Positions 12,401-24,814 of a stretch of 64,000 nt of DNA are shown piece after piece (position 1 is the stretch's first letter; every line of letters starts with the position of its first letter). This stretch comes from Piliocolobus tephrosceles (lineage: Eukaryota; Chordata; Mammalia; Primates; Cercopithecidae): positions 122,617,655 to 122,681,654 of the forward strand of contig NC_045441.1 of NCBI RefSeq assembly GCF_002776525.5. The letters are read 5' to 3'. The position numbers and the translations under genes were made by a program. The notes below the pieces were generated by a model. The model was not told the DNA's origin, ran no database searches, and saw nothing but the letters and a program-made list of their open reading frames with translations.

Positions 12401-14424
12401 TTATGGGATACTCTACTGGCATAATACTTCTAATACTTGTTTACTAAAGCCTAGAACCATAGAGTTCAGTTTGGGGGACCTGACAAAAGAAATAAGATAG
12501 ACCTATGAAATAATCAGCCTCTTTAAGTATCATCATATACCCTTCCTATATATGAGCCAGTGGCTTTCAATTGGATTTAATCAGTATATGATTATTAATG
12601 TGCACTATTATGGAATGCACTGTGCTTTATGCAAAAAAAAAAAAAATCCAAGAATGAAATCTTCACCCCCACCCCCTTTATTTTAGCTTGTAGGAAATGC
12701 ATTTCTTCTATTTTCCTTGTGTTGATAATTACTTTAGAGTAACTTATGATCTTTTCCCATGAGCTTTGTGTCAATTTCCTGGAGGCATATACTTTTATAT
12801 AAATTTGCCTGTTGGCCCTGTCTATAAATTGAGGATGAATTGATTAAAAAATAATACATCTGAGTGACTATGGATGGGTTTGTGTTGGAGTGTGTGAAGA
12901 TGCGAGGATCTTCTGTGATTCATTGAGTTATATAGTGGTCATAGTAAAGGCTAATTTAAAAATTTCTCTTTATTTTTGATTTCTTTTTAAATTTTGCATG
13001 TTATCCAAATTTGTTAGAGGGTTTCATTTTAAAGTACTGAAAATATTTGCCCAAATTAATATTTGTGTTCTACTTTTTTTTTTTTTTTTTTTTTTGCTTT
13101 TATAGTTTCTCAAATTTACTTGTATTTGTGTTACTAGAGTTTTTAGATGTTTATTCTGATTATGGCTTATGATGTAATTATCATTCAGATGTTTAAGGAT
13201 TTTACCTTTTACTATTACTTACGGGAGAAAAAAATGAACTGTAAGCTCCCTGTGGTACAATTTTCTGTTCAGAAGAAATGGAAAAGTTTGGTGGCATTCA
13301 TTTTGTAGCTCACGGTCTTTTCCCATTTTCAGTTATCTGGTGATCATTTGCTGTTTGCTCTAAACTCCAGACTAATGCTGGACAATGAAGAAGAATGCCT
13401 CTGACTTCGTGGAGCTCACATCTGGATGGGAAAACAGTGCTACTGGTTTCACCACTAAAATTTTCCATAGTATTTCTTTGTTACCATTCTAAGATCCATA
13501 GGATATTTTGTTATCTAATATTTTTTCCACTTCAGATCTTTTATTTCCCCATTTTTCTGTGATGTTCTGTAATGATCGTAAATGACTCCACAAGTGCATG
13601 CGTGAATTCCCTTAAGATCCTCTGCCTCCCATCATCCAGGCCTGCTGATTGGTATGAGTTCAGTATTGTCAAGTGTTCCCCATCTGCTTTTTGTCAGTCT
13701 CTATTTTTGCAAAGTCTTCATTCTCTCTAATTATACAAATATGTCTTCTTCATTTTTCTTGTCAAAGACAAATTAAAAAGAATTAGTTCAGTTTCTTAGC
13801 TAGTTTAGTCTTCATTAATTCCAAACCCCACTCCATTTTTAGCAGCATTTTCCTTTTCCTAGTCTTTGTCCTGCTCTTGGTAATTTCAAAAGCTCCTCTT
13901 CTCATGTCTGACTTATTTGAGTAGCATGAATTAATTTGCTACCTCTGACTCTTTTCGGGAAGTTTTAGCTGACTGTAAGAAGGTACTTTTTCACTTTTCT
14001 CCATATTTAGTTCAGATCTGTCTTTGTCTGTAGATATTTGAAGAGTCATTTGTGAAACTATATTAGGTGTTTCTTGTTCATTATCAATTTCCCCAAGAGG
14101 AATTTTAATCCTATGTGTGTTAATTATTTAATTATCCTAATGATGTCTCATATGGTACCCCTGGCCTCTTGCACACTGATGGAATTAATTCCTTATCCCA
14201 GGGCTCCTCAGAGTTCCTGATTCCTTAATGTTTATCGATTTATATTTAAATAGTCTTATATTAGTTTTTAAGTAACTTTCCCCTGGTTTTTCCTTGCCAT
14301 CTTGATTTTGTCTCTTATTTCTCTAATGCCGTATGTTCTTTTGATGTAAATATTATGACATTAGTTTCTTCCTTTCTGTTGCCTCCAATGGGGGTTGTTA
14401 TTATCTAATATACTCTGGTTTTCA
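9498..14424. other. Long repeat-poor stretch
   Basis: Nearly 5 kb without a recognisable recent mobile element. It contains homopolymer tracts (A at 11154-11177 and 12366-12380; T at 11917-11934 and 13074-13095) and a possible reversed L2 3' scrap near 13370-13435. The longest ORFs (9529-9843, 10049-10489) show no domain, splice context or bias and are treated as chance. Confidence 0.55.
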
Positions 14425-14550
14425 GGTTTTAATGCCATGAGAATCACCTGGAATGCTTGTTAAAAGTCCAGATTTCTGAGTCTTAGCCCCAGAAATTCTA
14501 ATTCATTTGGTTTGTGAAGAGCCTAGATATGAAGAGCCAAACATCCCAAG
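14425..14550 (+). mobile_element. hAT-Charlie MER5-like fragment
   Basis: 'atgagaatcacctggaatgc', 'ttgttaaaagtccagatttc', 'tgagtcttagccccagaaat' and 'ctaattcatttggtttg' follow the MER5 consensus (agaatcacctgga...gcttgttaaaa...cagat). Confidence 0.7.
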
Positions 14551-14639
14551 AAGTTTTAATGAGGTGGTCTACCGAAGCGGTCCACTACGGCTACCACCTG
14601 CTAACTGCCATCCTTTATCTTAAACGCAGCAGCCAGATT

Positions 14640-14740
14640 TTTTATCTCAGAACATTTATAAAATGCCTTCTCTCTGTTAGGCACTGTGTTGGGCACTCAG
14701 AATATCACAGTGAGCAAAATGGACGTTGTTCCTGATCTTG
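14640..14740 (-). repeat. L2 3' end (reversed)
   Basis: 'ttaggcactgtgttgggcac', 'cacagtgagcaaaatggac' and 'ttcctgatcttgcagttctta' resemble the reversed 3' end of LINE-2. Confidence 0.6.
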
Positions 14741-14849
14741 CAGTTCTTATAGTATGTTGAATTGCTTTCTTCATCTTAAAAACTTATTTGATTACCTGTT
14801 GCTTACAGATGGCAGTAGGTCAGTTCATTAGTATTTTGCTGAGGTGCTG

Positions 14850-15020
14850 ATAGAACGTAAGAACAACAACTGGGAATCAGGACATTTGACTTACAGGTTT
14901 GGTTTTACTTCTGCCCCTGTACACGTATGTTTTTGTGTATGTGTGTATACATACGTGTGTTTCACTTGTAAAATGAAGGAGATTGGACTGGATTACCACT
15001 GTTCCTTTCAGTCAGTATTT
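14850..15020 (+). repeat. MIR-like fragment with TG microsatellite
   Basis: 'gggaatcaggacatttgac', 'cacttgtaaaatgaagg' and 'attggactggattaccactg' match a MIR-type core. It is interrupted by an ACGTATGT/TGTG run at 14923-14961. Confidence 0.55.
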
Positions 15021-15094
15021 GAACCTCGGTTTTGGTTTTCATCTTAAAGATGTTACAGTTATTTAAAGGAAATGTACCATATTTCATCAGTTCT

Positions 15095-15387
15095 TTTTTT
15101 TTTTTTTTGGAGACAGAGTGTCACTGTCTCTCCAGGCTGGAGTATAGTGGGGTGATCTCAGCTCACTGCAACCTCTGCCTCCTGGGTTCAAGCAATTCTC
15201 CTGCCTCAGCCTCCCGAGTAGCTGGGATTACAGGCCCCCACCACCAAGCCCAGCTAATTTTTGTATTTTTAGTACAGACGGGGTTTCATCATGTTGGCCA
15301 GGATGGTCTCGATCTCTTGACCTCATGATCTGCCTGCCTTGGCTTCCCAAAGCGCTGGGATTACAGGCGTGAGCCACTGCACCCGGC
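15095..15387 (-). repeat. Alu (full-length, reversed) with 18-bp TSD
   Basis: Complete two-arm Alu, poly-T first. The target duplication ccatatttcatcagttct is perfect at 15077-15094 and 15388-15405. Confidence 0.97.
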
Positions 15388-15405
15388 CCATATTTCATCA
15401 GTTCT

Positions 15406-16351
15406 AATGTATAATCACTTATCAGATCCCTCCCAACTTCAGAGATGTTAAAATGTGAAATAATAGGTATCATATGATCCATGAAGTATATGTATGTATT
15501 TGTGTGTGAGTGTGTTTGTAGTTGTGAGGATAATGATACCACACAAAGCTACCTTCTGACTACTGACACATGGTTACTTGGGACCAAAAAAGCTGTATCA
15601 CTGGTCTGACACTCCTGAAAGACTCAGGATTTATTAAGAGACATAAAGCCTATAACACAAAAGAAGCAAAGATGTAGGAGGAGATTACCAGTCTCTCAGC
15701 CCAGATGACCCTTCTCATGTTTTCTCTGGACCTGCCTCACTGTCGAATTGTGTAGTGTGTAAAGGTTCCTAACAACCAAGCCATCAGCGGGACTATAACT
15801 CAGTGGGTAACTCTTCCATCTATCACTCACCTCTGACATCTCCAGGAAACCAAACTCAGATGAGCACAATTCTTTATGAGTTATAGCTTCTTTATTTATT
15901 TTTTTACTTTTTAATTCAATATATTCATTTGAAAGCATTAAAAAATAAATTTAGTGATTAAATTGAACAATCACTTACGGCAACCTCTCCCACCCCCACA
16001 GGGACACATAGTTTAACTATTTCTGAGTCGAGGCCTTGCATAGGTAACATTAACTACTGTTTACACTCTTCAGGAAGTTATCATGATTCTTGAACACTGC
16101 AATGGCTTTCTTATCTCTCTTCATGTTTTCACTGGATCTGAGTCTTCCTGGGAGGGACAGTGACTTATTCAGGGATTCAGAGGAAAGTACAGTACTGGAA
16201 TCAATTCTACATTTTTATAAAATCTCTCATTCTGTTATTTTTCCCACCTTTATCTCCATCCCCCATTATCTATTCAATTCTGTCTTCCTTCCAAGTACTT
16301 TTAGCCTTAGAATTAACTTCTCGTGCTACAGTTGGTCATCAGTGTTCATGA
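15406..16351. other. Unique DNA
   Basis: No recognised element. Overlapping short ORFs at 16090-16404 run into the LTR and are not supported as coding. Confidence 0.5.
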
Positions 16352-16928
16352 TGTGGCTGGAAATGTCAGAGACATTTAAACCAGAGCAACTCCATGTTGG
16401 GTAAGGGCTGGGTAAAATAAGGCTCAGACTTACTGGGCTGCATAATCCAGATGGTTTTAAGTTACAGGATGTGATAGGAGGTCAGCACAAGATACAGGTC
16501 ATAAAGATCTTGCTGATAAAATAGGTTGCAGTAAAGAAGCTAGCCAAACCCACTAAAACCAAGATGGCAATGGGCGTGACCTTTAGTGGTCCTCACTGCT
16601 ACACTCCCACCAGCAATGTGACAGTTTACAAATGCCATGGCAATGCATTGTAACTTCCATAGATGAAGTTACCATACATGGAAGTTACCCTAAAAAGGGG
16701 AGAGGTGAATAATCTACCCCTTGTTTAGCATATAACCAAGAAATAACCATAGAAGTGGGTAGCTATCAGTCCTTGGGGCTGCTCTGTGGAGTAGCCATTC
16801 TTTTATTCCTTTACTTTCTTAATAAAACTTGCTTTCACTTTACTCTGTGGACTCACCCTGAATTCTTTCTTGTGTGAGATTCAAGAACCCTCTCTTGGGG
16901 TCTGGATCAGGACCCCTTTCTGGAAACA
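16352..16928 (+). mobile_element. ERV1-like solo LTR
   Basis: Starts TG (tgtggctggaaatgtcag) and ends CA (ggacccctttctggaaaca). It contains an AATAAA polyadenylation signal at 16821 followed by 'cttgctttcactttactctg', and the R-U5 segment 'gaattctttcttgtgtgagatt', 'caagaaccctctcttggggtct'. The order matches a common class I primate LTR whose name I do not assign. No internal region flanks it. A clear 4-bp target duplication is not visible, so one border may have decayed. Confidence 0.85.
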
Positions 16929-16944
16929 GAAACATTTTAGTACA

Positions 16945-17318
16945 ATTGCGAGATTTTGGCTGAGGTCTACTATTTCAGAAGTTGTAACATCAACATCCAG
17001 TGGCAAATGCCAAATAAATGATAGACTGTAAGTACCAGGGGAGTTACAGGAAAGTAGAGATCACTGAGTTGTTGGAAAGTGCAAAAGATGGAAGAGATAT
17101 TTACAACAAGTAAGATCTGGAAAAGCAGTACCAGAAAGAGAGTTAGGAAAGTATATGGAATGTGTGGACGGAAGGAATATAATGAAGGGACTAGACAGAA
17201 GGTATGCATGTAAGACGTGTGAAAGAAAATCCTGGTCAGGTAGGTTGGGACTGGCTCATAGAGGGCCTAGAAATTCCACCTGAAGATTTTCAGTTGCATA
17301 TTTTATGGAGCAAGGGTT
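16945..17318 (-). repeat. L2 ORF2-region fragment (reversed), tentative
   Basis: Purine-rich + strand; 'ctcatagagggcctagaaat' and 'gattttcagttgcatatttt' resemble the reversed L2 segment around 'gggccttgtaggccatggtaagg...ggattttattct'. Confidence 0.45.
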
Positions 17319-17330
17319 TCTAATTGTCTT

Positions 17331-17637
17331 TTTGCCTTGTTTTTGAGACATAGTCTCAGTCTGTCACCAAGTCTGGAGAGCACTGGTGCAATTTCCGCTC
17401 ACTGCAACCTCCGTCTCCCAGATTCAAGTGATTCTCATGCCTCAGCCTCCCTAGTACCTGGGATTACAGATGTGTGCCTCCACGCCTGGCTAATTTTTGT
17501 ATTTTTTTTGTAGAGACATGGTTTCACCATGTGACCAGGCTGGTCTTGAGCTCCTGGCCTCAAGCGATTCACCCACCTTGGCCTCCCAAAGTGCTGGGAT
17601 TACAGGCATGAACCACCACGCGCCACCGTGCCCAGCC
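17331..17637 (-). repeat. Alu (reversed) with imperfect TSD
   Basis: Two-arm Alu. Flanks tctaattgtctt (17319-17330) and tctagttatctt (17638-17649) are a 12-bp target duplication with two differences. A small extra 'cacgcgccaccgtg' doubling lies near the 5' end. Confidence 0.93.
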
Positions 17638-17755
17638 TCTAGTTATCTTGAAGAGGCATTTATCACTTCCTCTAAGGTTCCAATCATCTTCTAAGAGATG
17701 TGGCTTGCAAATGATACAGTGGGGCTAATTTTGACTCACACTGTTAAGCCTCTGT

Positions 17756-17797
<42 letters not shown>

Positions 17798-17803
17798 CAC
17801 ATA
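17756..17803 (+). repeat. (TG)n microsatellite followed by CGCGCACACA
   Basis: About 17 TG units (17757-17791) run into gcgcgcacacat, an unbroken alternating purine-pyrimidine tract of the type able to form Z-DNA. Confidence 0.95.
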
Positions 17804-18317
17804 CTTATGTAAATACAACATCCCTATTCCTAAGATGGGAGTCCTTGAGCAGAGTGGGGGACAGTGCACTGCTGCTGGCTGAGTTCTCCTCCAGTGAATA
17901 ATCCTGGAATACTGTAAAATGAAATTCTGACCACGTGGTCATTCAGATCTACTGACAACTAATGATTGACCCACTTACAAGGCTTGCCAATAAGCAATGG
18001 CAAACCATTAGAGGTTTTTTTGTTAGCTTATTTTTTGCATATTATGTTTATTTTCATGTGTGTTTTTTAATACCTGCAATTGATAGTTTGAAATTACTGT
18101 TTTAGAAGGGATGTACTGGACATAATTGATGAATTGGAGCTGATAAAATCTTAAGCCACATTAAAAAGACCCTTTTGAAAGTCTAGCATGAGATGAGGGG
18201 AACAGAATAAGGACAATGCGAATAGAAAGAGGTGGTTATTAGACAGTAGAAAGGATGAATTAGAGAATGATTAGAGGGAGAATTTATTCATTTAGTAAAC
18301 ATTTATTGAAATTTATT

Positions 18318-18614
18318 GGCCGGGCATGGTGGCTCAAGCCTGTAATCCCAGCACTTTGGGAGGCCGAGACGGGCGGATCACGAGGTCAGGAGATCGAGAC
18401 CATCCTGGCTAACACTGTGAAACCCCGTCTCTACTAAAAAATACAAAAAACTAGCCGGGCGAGGTGGCGGGCGCCTGTAGTCCCAGCTACTCGGAAGGCT
18501 AAGGCAGGAGAATGGCGTAAATCCGGGAGGCGGAGCTTGCAGTGAGCTGAGATCCGGCCACTGCACTCCAGCCTGGGCGACAGAGCGAGACTCCGTCTCA
18601 AAAAAAAAAAAAAA
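18318..18614 (+). repeat. Young AluY, Old World monkey type
   Basis: Near-consensus Alu: gccgggcatggtggctcaag, gacgggcggatcacgaggtc, aaaaactagccgggcgaggt, gatccggccactgcactcc. The last marker differs from human AluY (gatcgcgcc). Perfect target duplication gaaatttatt at 18308-18317 and 18615-18624. Confidence 0.97.
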
Positions 18615-18689
18615 GAAATTTATTACACTGTGGAGATTTTAAGCTGAAAAAGCTGGACTCCATTTCAGAGAGCCCCCAGTAGCTAAGTA

Positions 18690-19170
18690 GTGATGGTACG
18701 CTGTGCTTCAGGATGAAACCGGCTGAAGCGCCCTTGAGGCATGAAGTGATGCCTCAGGCTACTGGGGATGGGGAATGGACTAGAGAAGAACTTGTAGGGT
18801 GGTATTTGAGCCCATTTATAAACAAAAGGAAACAACCTAGTAGAGAAAAAGAGATGATCTGAGAGGGAGAAGAGGAGATTAATGAAGTGAATTATGGAGG
18901 AGGTGAGAGTAGAAGGATTTTGATCACTAGGAGAAGGCATTTGAAGGAATTGAAGATTTGCTGGATACTGAAGAAAGGAATGAATCAAAGATGACCAAGG
19001 AATCAGTTGTGTGTGACTGAAAGAATGGTGGTCCCATTTGTAATAAAGAGATGAATCTGTTTTTAAATACATTTGAGTCTGAGATAATGGGAGTCCAGAG
19101 GAGGCTTGTACTGAAGGTTGATAGGGTTGACCTGTGAAAGATGAGGGTGAACACCGTTGATTACAGAGGA
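18690..19170 (-). repeat. L2 fragment (reversed), tentative
   Basis: 'tgaatcaaagatgaccaagg', 'gactgaaagaatggtggtcc' and 'aataaagagatgaat' parallel the reversed L2 segment 'gtcaaggatgactccaagg ... ggaagaatggagttgcc'. The 166-codon minus-strand ORF here (18683-19183) is best read as L2 remnant, not a gene. Confidence 0.5.
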
Positions 19171-19183
19171 GTGTAATGACCAT

Positions 19184-20560
19184 GTAATCTACAATACAAA
19201 GTGCCTCCTCTCTTCAGAACTTGGGTGTTTGTGAAGTAGTAGAGTGAGAAGCTCCGGTTGCTGTGACAGGAACCAGGGGGTGAGTTTTAGAACAATTTAT
19301 TTGCCTGTAGGGGTGGTGTATAGCTGCTTCATCTTCATGTTTTCTTCCGGAGTCACATTTGTCCAGGATCTCAGGCACAGGCATGGTTGTGGAGGCTCGA
19401 GCTCGCATGGGCAGTAGAAGCACTGTTAGACACAGAAATGCCCTTTTCAAGGCTGGGGTGGGTTCCCAGGAAACCCTAGCATGGAGGCCCAGGGCAAGGG
19501 GAAAGATGAACAGTTGACACACCAGCCTCTTGGTAAAGTCTCATGCGCAGTACAGAATGTGGGCCCATCTCTGCTTTCTCCACCAGAGAGCAGCTGGATA
19601 GCCTTGGATGGAGTTAGAAATCAGCCTCTAGGTCTATGAAATGCCTATTAGTTGTTCCTGAGTCTGTTGTCACTTCAGTCTGGTGATAGAAACTCAAATA
19701 CCAAAAACTCCTCTGTGACCTTTTCCACAGTCACGCACCAGAGTGCAGAATCCAGCAGATGCTTTGGGTGAGTGTTTGTCTCTGCTGCTCTACAGATTCA
19801 CTTCCATACAGGTGGTCTTGACCTCTCTGGGGGCATCAGTGGGTGGTGTGAGTGGCCTTTAACAAAGGTTCTCCCATTTTCCTGGCTGTGATGAGGAGCC
19901 AGAACTAGTTACAGTATCTAAGGACCCCAGAGCTCCATCTCTCTGTCTCAAAGTTATATTCCAAGAAAGTTCATTTGGAAAACACCCCCTCTCATGGGGC
20001 ATGTAGTGTTTAAGCGTTGTCTTCTATACACAAAAAGCTCAAACTGTATAAGAAGCACCTGTATTGGAAGATGATGCCCAGATAAGGAAAGCTGGGAGTG
20101 TGGACTTTATTTTGGCCATTGTGCCAGGCAGGACCAGGGACAAATGACAAACCCCAGGAACTATATAGTTCAGGGAATTAAGAGCATTTCCTGTTCTCTT
20201 GGGTCAGGAGATCTGGGTATACTGATATCCGGGCCCAAAAGATATGCTGAAAACCAGGTCTTCATAAGAGTGGAGTGTAGCTCACTTTCTGATTGTGTAT
20301 AGCCATGGGTTCAGTCTGAGTGTTTCTTCAGGAGAAGCCAAATTATAAAGTCACGCTGGCTGACCAAAGGAGTTTTAGTCCAAAGGAGCAAGAGAGATTC
20401 TGGATGAGAGCCAGCAGAATGGACCAAGGAGACCAGCAAATGAAAAATCGGAGCAGAGGGTAGCAAGTGGGGCTTGGCGTTTCCTCCAGGCTCTTTATTC
20501 TTCCTGAATCTCCCTCCTTCCATATGCCTCAATTTGGACACATACTTAGCGAGGTGGAGA
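19184..20560. other. Unique DNA, somewhat GC-richer
   Basis: No mobile element or exon is recognised. Contains a few CpGs (for example ctcgagctcgca near 19396) but no CpG island. Confidence 0.5.
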
Positions 20561-21095
20561 CTAACATTTATTGAGGATTGACTTTGTACCAGATATTGTT
20601 TTATGTGTTGGGACCACAGCAATGAACAAGATAGAACAAGACAGTCTTATACCCCCGTTTCCTGCCCCGTGAATCTTATGTCTTAGGGGACAGGTGGAGA
20701 TGGTAAACTCCTGTACACATGGGGTAATTCCTTACTGATGACTTCCTATGAAAAAGATACAATTAGAGAACCAGCACTGTAGGGTGTGAATTGTTCTGTA
20801 GGTGTTAAAGCTAGTGCGGTCAGCAAACCTTCTTTGAAGAGATGGCATTTGGGTTGAGTCCTGAGTGGTGAGAAGGAGTGCCACATTAAGATTGAGGGAA
20901 GGGAGAAGAAAATTGGCTCTTGTATTTTGGCTGTGTTAAACATCGGTTGCCTGTGGTACCTGAGATCATGAGCAGGTAGGTCGGTGGTGTCAGCTTGTCG
21001 GTGCTCAGGTCAGAGGTCTGGGATGACAGATTGCAGGGCCTTACCAGATAGATTGTATTTTAAAGTCACAGGACTGGATGAGATGGCATTTTCAC
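20561..21095 (-). repeat. L2 3' half (reversed)
   Basis: Begins with the reversed 3' end 'taacatttattgaggattga', 'gaccacagcaatgaacaag'. It continues through 'agatggcatttgggttgagtcc', 'tgagtggtgagaaggagtg' and 'agggccttaccagatagatt', in L2 order on the minus strand. Confidence 0.65.
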
Positions 21096-21687
21096 ACTTT
21101 TTTGGAGCTCTTTTTAATCATGTGTATTTGCCTGGAGATTAACAACACGTAAGATTCTTATTTTAAATAGAACAGATTTTTTGTTGAATGAGGCAGAACT
21201 TTGGGAGCATGAATATGATTTTGTGTGTCTATGTTTTTTTCATGTTTCTGGACCGTATGTGTACTGATTGACAAGTTCCTCCTGTCATGTACTTGATGGC
21301 TAAAATACAGCAATTCTCAAAGTTTTCAGCTTATATCCTGACAAATGGAAAATTTTCAAAACTCATTATAGAATCTACTCAAGTGTGCATATGCAGTCAT
21401 AGGTTTCTGATCTTCAGATTTATTAAGAGTCCCAGAAATCTCTCTTAGTAAATACTGTATTTGAAAGAGATGGCTAGAATGTGTGTCAAGTGCTTTATAG
21501 GTAACACACATCTGAGGTTCCAAAACCTGTGTGAGGTAGAAAGATGTTGTACTCTTTCCTTTGCAATTGTGTGGGGTAGGACTTTGGACTATAAAGTGAC
21601 TCTGACGGGAAAACACAACTAAAAATTGTTAGGACCAATCTTAGAATCCAAGGCTTTAATTTATGTGCCAGGGTCTTTCCACTCCTT
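21096..21687. other. Unique DNA
   Basis: No element recognised. Confidence 0.5.
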
Positions 21688-21863
21688 CAGTGGTTCTCAG
21701 CCTTTGCCCCATGTTAGCTTCATCTTGGGAAGTTACAAAATAAAACAAAAAGTCCAGCAACTGTGCCTCCACCTCAGAGGCCTGGACAGTTACTTCATAC
21801 AAACGAACAAACAAACAAATCAACCTCTCCTGGTGATTCTGATGTGCAGTGGTAGCTGTGAGC
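21688..21863 (+). mobile_element. hAT-Charlie non-autonomous element (MER5-like)
   Basis: Starts cagtggttctcagcctttg and ends 'ggtgattctgatgtgcagtgg', with an internal 'cctcagaggcctgg' symmetry. This is the inverted-end layout of small hAT-Charlie elements. An aaac/caaa run lies inside (21800-21820). Confidence 0.7.
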
Positions 21864-21918
21864 CTCTGCCCTATTCCACATTGCCTTACCAGGAGCTGTG
21901 TTATCTGGTGTGTTGTTA

Positions 21919-22216
21919 CCCTGTAATCCCAGCACTTTGGGAGGCTGAGGTGGGAAGATTGCCTAAACTCAGCCCAGGAGTTTAAGAACAGCCTGGGCAA
22001 TATAGCAAGACCCCATCCCTAAAAAAAAATACACAGAACAATTAGCCAGGCATGGTGGTGCATGCCTGCAGTCCCAGCTACTCAAAAGGCTGAGGTAGGA
22101 GAATCAACTGAGCCCAGGAGGTCGAGATTGTAGTGAGCCGAGATTGCACTACTGCACTTCAGCCTGGGTGACAGAATGGAACCCTGTCTTAAAAAAAAAA
22201 AAAAAAAAAAAAAAAA
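21919..22216 (+). repeat. AluJ-type, 5' truncated
   Basis: Begins at 'cctgtaatcccagcactttg', lacking the first ~20 bp. 'cagcctgggcaatatagcaag' is a J-type marker. Long A tail at 22192-22216. Confidence 0.93.
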
Positions 22217-24470
22217 TGGCTGAGCCAACTGGGATTCTTCTAATGACCTTGTTAAGGAAGTCCTCTCTTTTCTTTCTTTAAGTCTCAAGCAGAGTCCTTC
22301 CTCTTTCTTGTGACTGTTTCTGTTTCTGGTTGTGAGTTTGCAGGTATCACACATTCTTTCTCTGGTATCAGTATTCTCTCTGCCTGTACATGAGACCAGT
22401 GAAACTGGACTAACTCCTTTCTTCCCACAGCCCAATTTAATTACAACCAAAACCTGTCAATAAAACTGTTTTCTTATTTACGAGGGAGACTTTATTCCAT
22501 TTTTTGGATAGAGAGGGATGCTTTTTATTTTTTGCCCTACTCTGTGCTATAAAATTATCTCTGGAGAATCGATTGTGTTTTTGAAGGTTATTCCTAGCTT
22601 TTAACACAGGGCTGTCTGTAAAATGAAGATAGCTTCTTCTCTAGTTTGCTCACTGTTAGCTAGGCAAGATTACTCTGAGCTACTCAGGGCAGGGTCCTCA
22701 GTCCAGTGACCAGTCTGCTCACTATTACCCATCCTTGATGAAATATGTACAGAAATCAAGATGAAGCCATTAGAAACTCCTAGTGATTTGGAAAACATAA
22801 CTTTAGATTTTGTTCATCTTTGTCTTTTTAAAAAATACACTTTTAATGTTTTGTAAAGTATCAAAAACTGATGATAGATAATTTTAGAAGCCATGGACTA
22901 GATCTCTGAATCCAGTAGTCACTGAGAGGACTAATAACTACCCCTGCTCTTTTCACGAGTAGAAATAATATTCTTGATTTGTGACTGTTTTGAGGATTAG
23001 AGTAACACACTGTAAGTGGTAAATTTCAAGTTCTGGCACTGGGCATTAGCCTAGAGCTTAGCCTTAATCTACGATATACATTTCTCAACCTGCTTCTGAT
23101 ACTTTGCCACCTGTTCTCTCTAGGCTGCAGTTTACATTTACAGATGTTTCTACAACTGTTTGAAGACTCAGGAACATTTTGGTTGGTTTTGAACCATAAG
23201 TGAAGTTATAAAGGGGATAGATAGATTTCAGTTTGCTTTGGCAGCTTTTGTTTTCATTTTTGAGTGATTCTGACCAAGTCAACTCCACAGTTCATCTTTT
23301 TATATAGTCACTTGTATTTGGGCTGTACACTAGTATGTTCTATAAAGTACATCATTTTCTAAAGTACATTGAGGCATGAAAACATCAGTGTTAATCCTTT
23401 TCTCTTACACATTGTTTTAGGCAATCAAAGACTTCTGCTTGCTTTTTCCTAACTAGGATGTATAGATCCTCTTACAGATGAGAAATGAACATTGCTTCAC
23501 TCTCTTGTCTTTTGCAGAGTCTACCAGGCAATTCCTTCACTCCCTTTTTGTATATTATTATTCTTACTATAAGAATAATGCATGCTTATTATAGAATATT
23601 TGGGAAATACAGAAAAGTGAAACAGGAGAGTTAACTTTTTTATATTCTTAGCACTTAGAGAATTCACATTTCTATGCATTTCCTTCTTCAAATTTTGCTT
23701 CATTAAAAATTACAAAATTTTCAACATATTGGGAGTACAAAATTCTATGTGCTTATTTAAATAAGCTATTTTTTCCTGTTATCAATAAATGTAGATATGT
23801 ATATTATAAAAATGTTAAGAAAATAGAGAAAACTTACAAAGAAGGTTTAAAAATCACCCAAAATCCTATATCCCAGGGACAATTTTTAACCTTCAGTTAT
23901 ATTTACTTACTTTTTAAATTGGATTCATATCATAATTATTTTTAAGTGTACCTAATACAGGCATTGTCACAGGTTATGGATGAGAGAAGAGTTAATAAAA
24001 ATACTAATGACTCAGGTCATTCAGTTTGAGTTTCAAAGATGTGAAAAATTATTTCTGAAGTTCCTAAGGAAAAAGTATCTATTATGTTGTGATATGTAAC
24101 TCTTCCCTTTAGAGAGAAAGATGTACTTTTTATTTAGTAGTTGTCAAGGAGTATTGTCCCAAATGTGTTTAAAATAGTTGAGCCACTATTAGTAAGTGCT
24201 AGAAAGAACAACACTGCTGTTGTCTTAAGTGTTCAACTAAAATACTGTGACTATGGGTTAAAAAGTGGCTGTAGGTGAGGGACAGAGCAGGAAAAAGTAC
24301 AGTTCAGTGAAGCATTTCTGGGCCTCCCTTTGCCCTTGGACTGTGGAGTATGCCCTGCTGCACTCAGTCTAGTTAGATAACTAACATTGGAGCTGGGAAA
24401 CCCCACCAGTCTTATATATTGTGACTTCTTCATGCTTTTAATACCAATTTTTACTCATTCCTCATATGCC
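22217..24470. other. Unique AT-rich DNA
   Basis: No recognised mobile element or exon over 2.2 kb. Confidence 0.5.
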
Positions 24471-24779
24471 TTTTTTTTTTTTTTTTTGAGACATGGTCTT
24501 GCTCTGTCACCCAGACTGGATATAGTGGTGCGATCATGGCTGACTGCAGCCTTGACCTCCTGGGCTTAAGCAATCCTCTCACCTCAGCTACCTTAGCAGC
24601 TAGGATCACAGGCCACACACCACCATGGCTGTCTAATTTTTAAATTTTTTTTTGTTTTGTAGAGACAAGGTCTCACTATGTTGCCCAGGCTGGTCTCAAA
24701 CTCCTGGCCTCAAGTGATCTTGCCTCTTCACCCATCCCAAAGTGCTGGGGTTATAGGCATGAGCCACCATACCCAACCT
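24471..24779 (-). repeat. AluJ-type (reversed)
   Basis: 'gagacatggtcttgctctg', 'gactgcagccttgacctcct', 'tctcactatgttgcccagg', then reversed 5' end. Heavily diverged. No clear target duplication. Confidence 0.93.
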
Positions 24780-24814
24780 AGAGCAGGTCTTAAGCCTCTT
24801 TCCTCCACTTACAG

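Noticed and set aside
18683..19183. 166-codon minus-strand ORF
   Set aside because: Lies in sequence resembling reversed L2; no start context, splice sites or domain.
19380..19420. Possible CpG island or promoter
   Set aside because: Only a handful of CpGs in an otherwise CpG-poor region.
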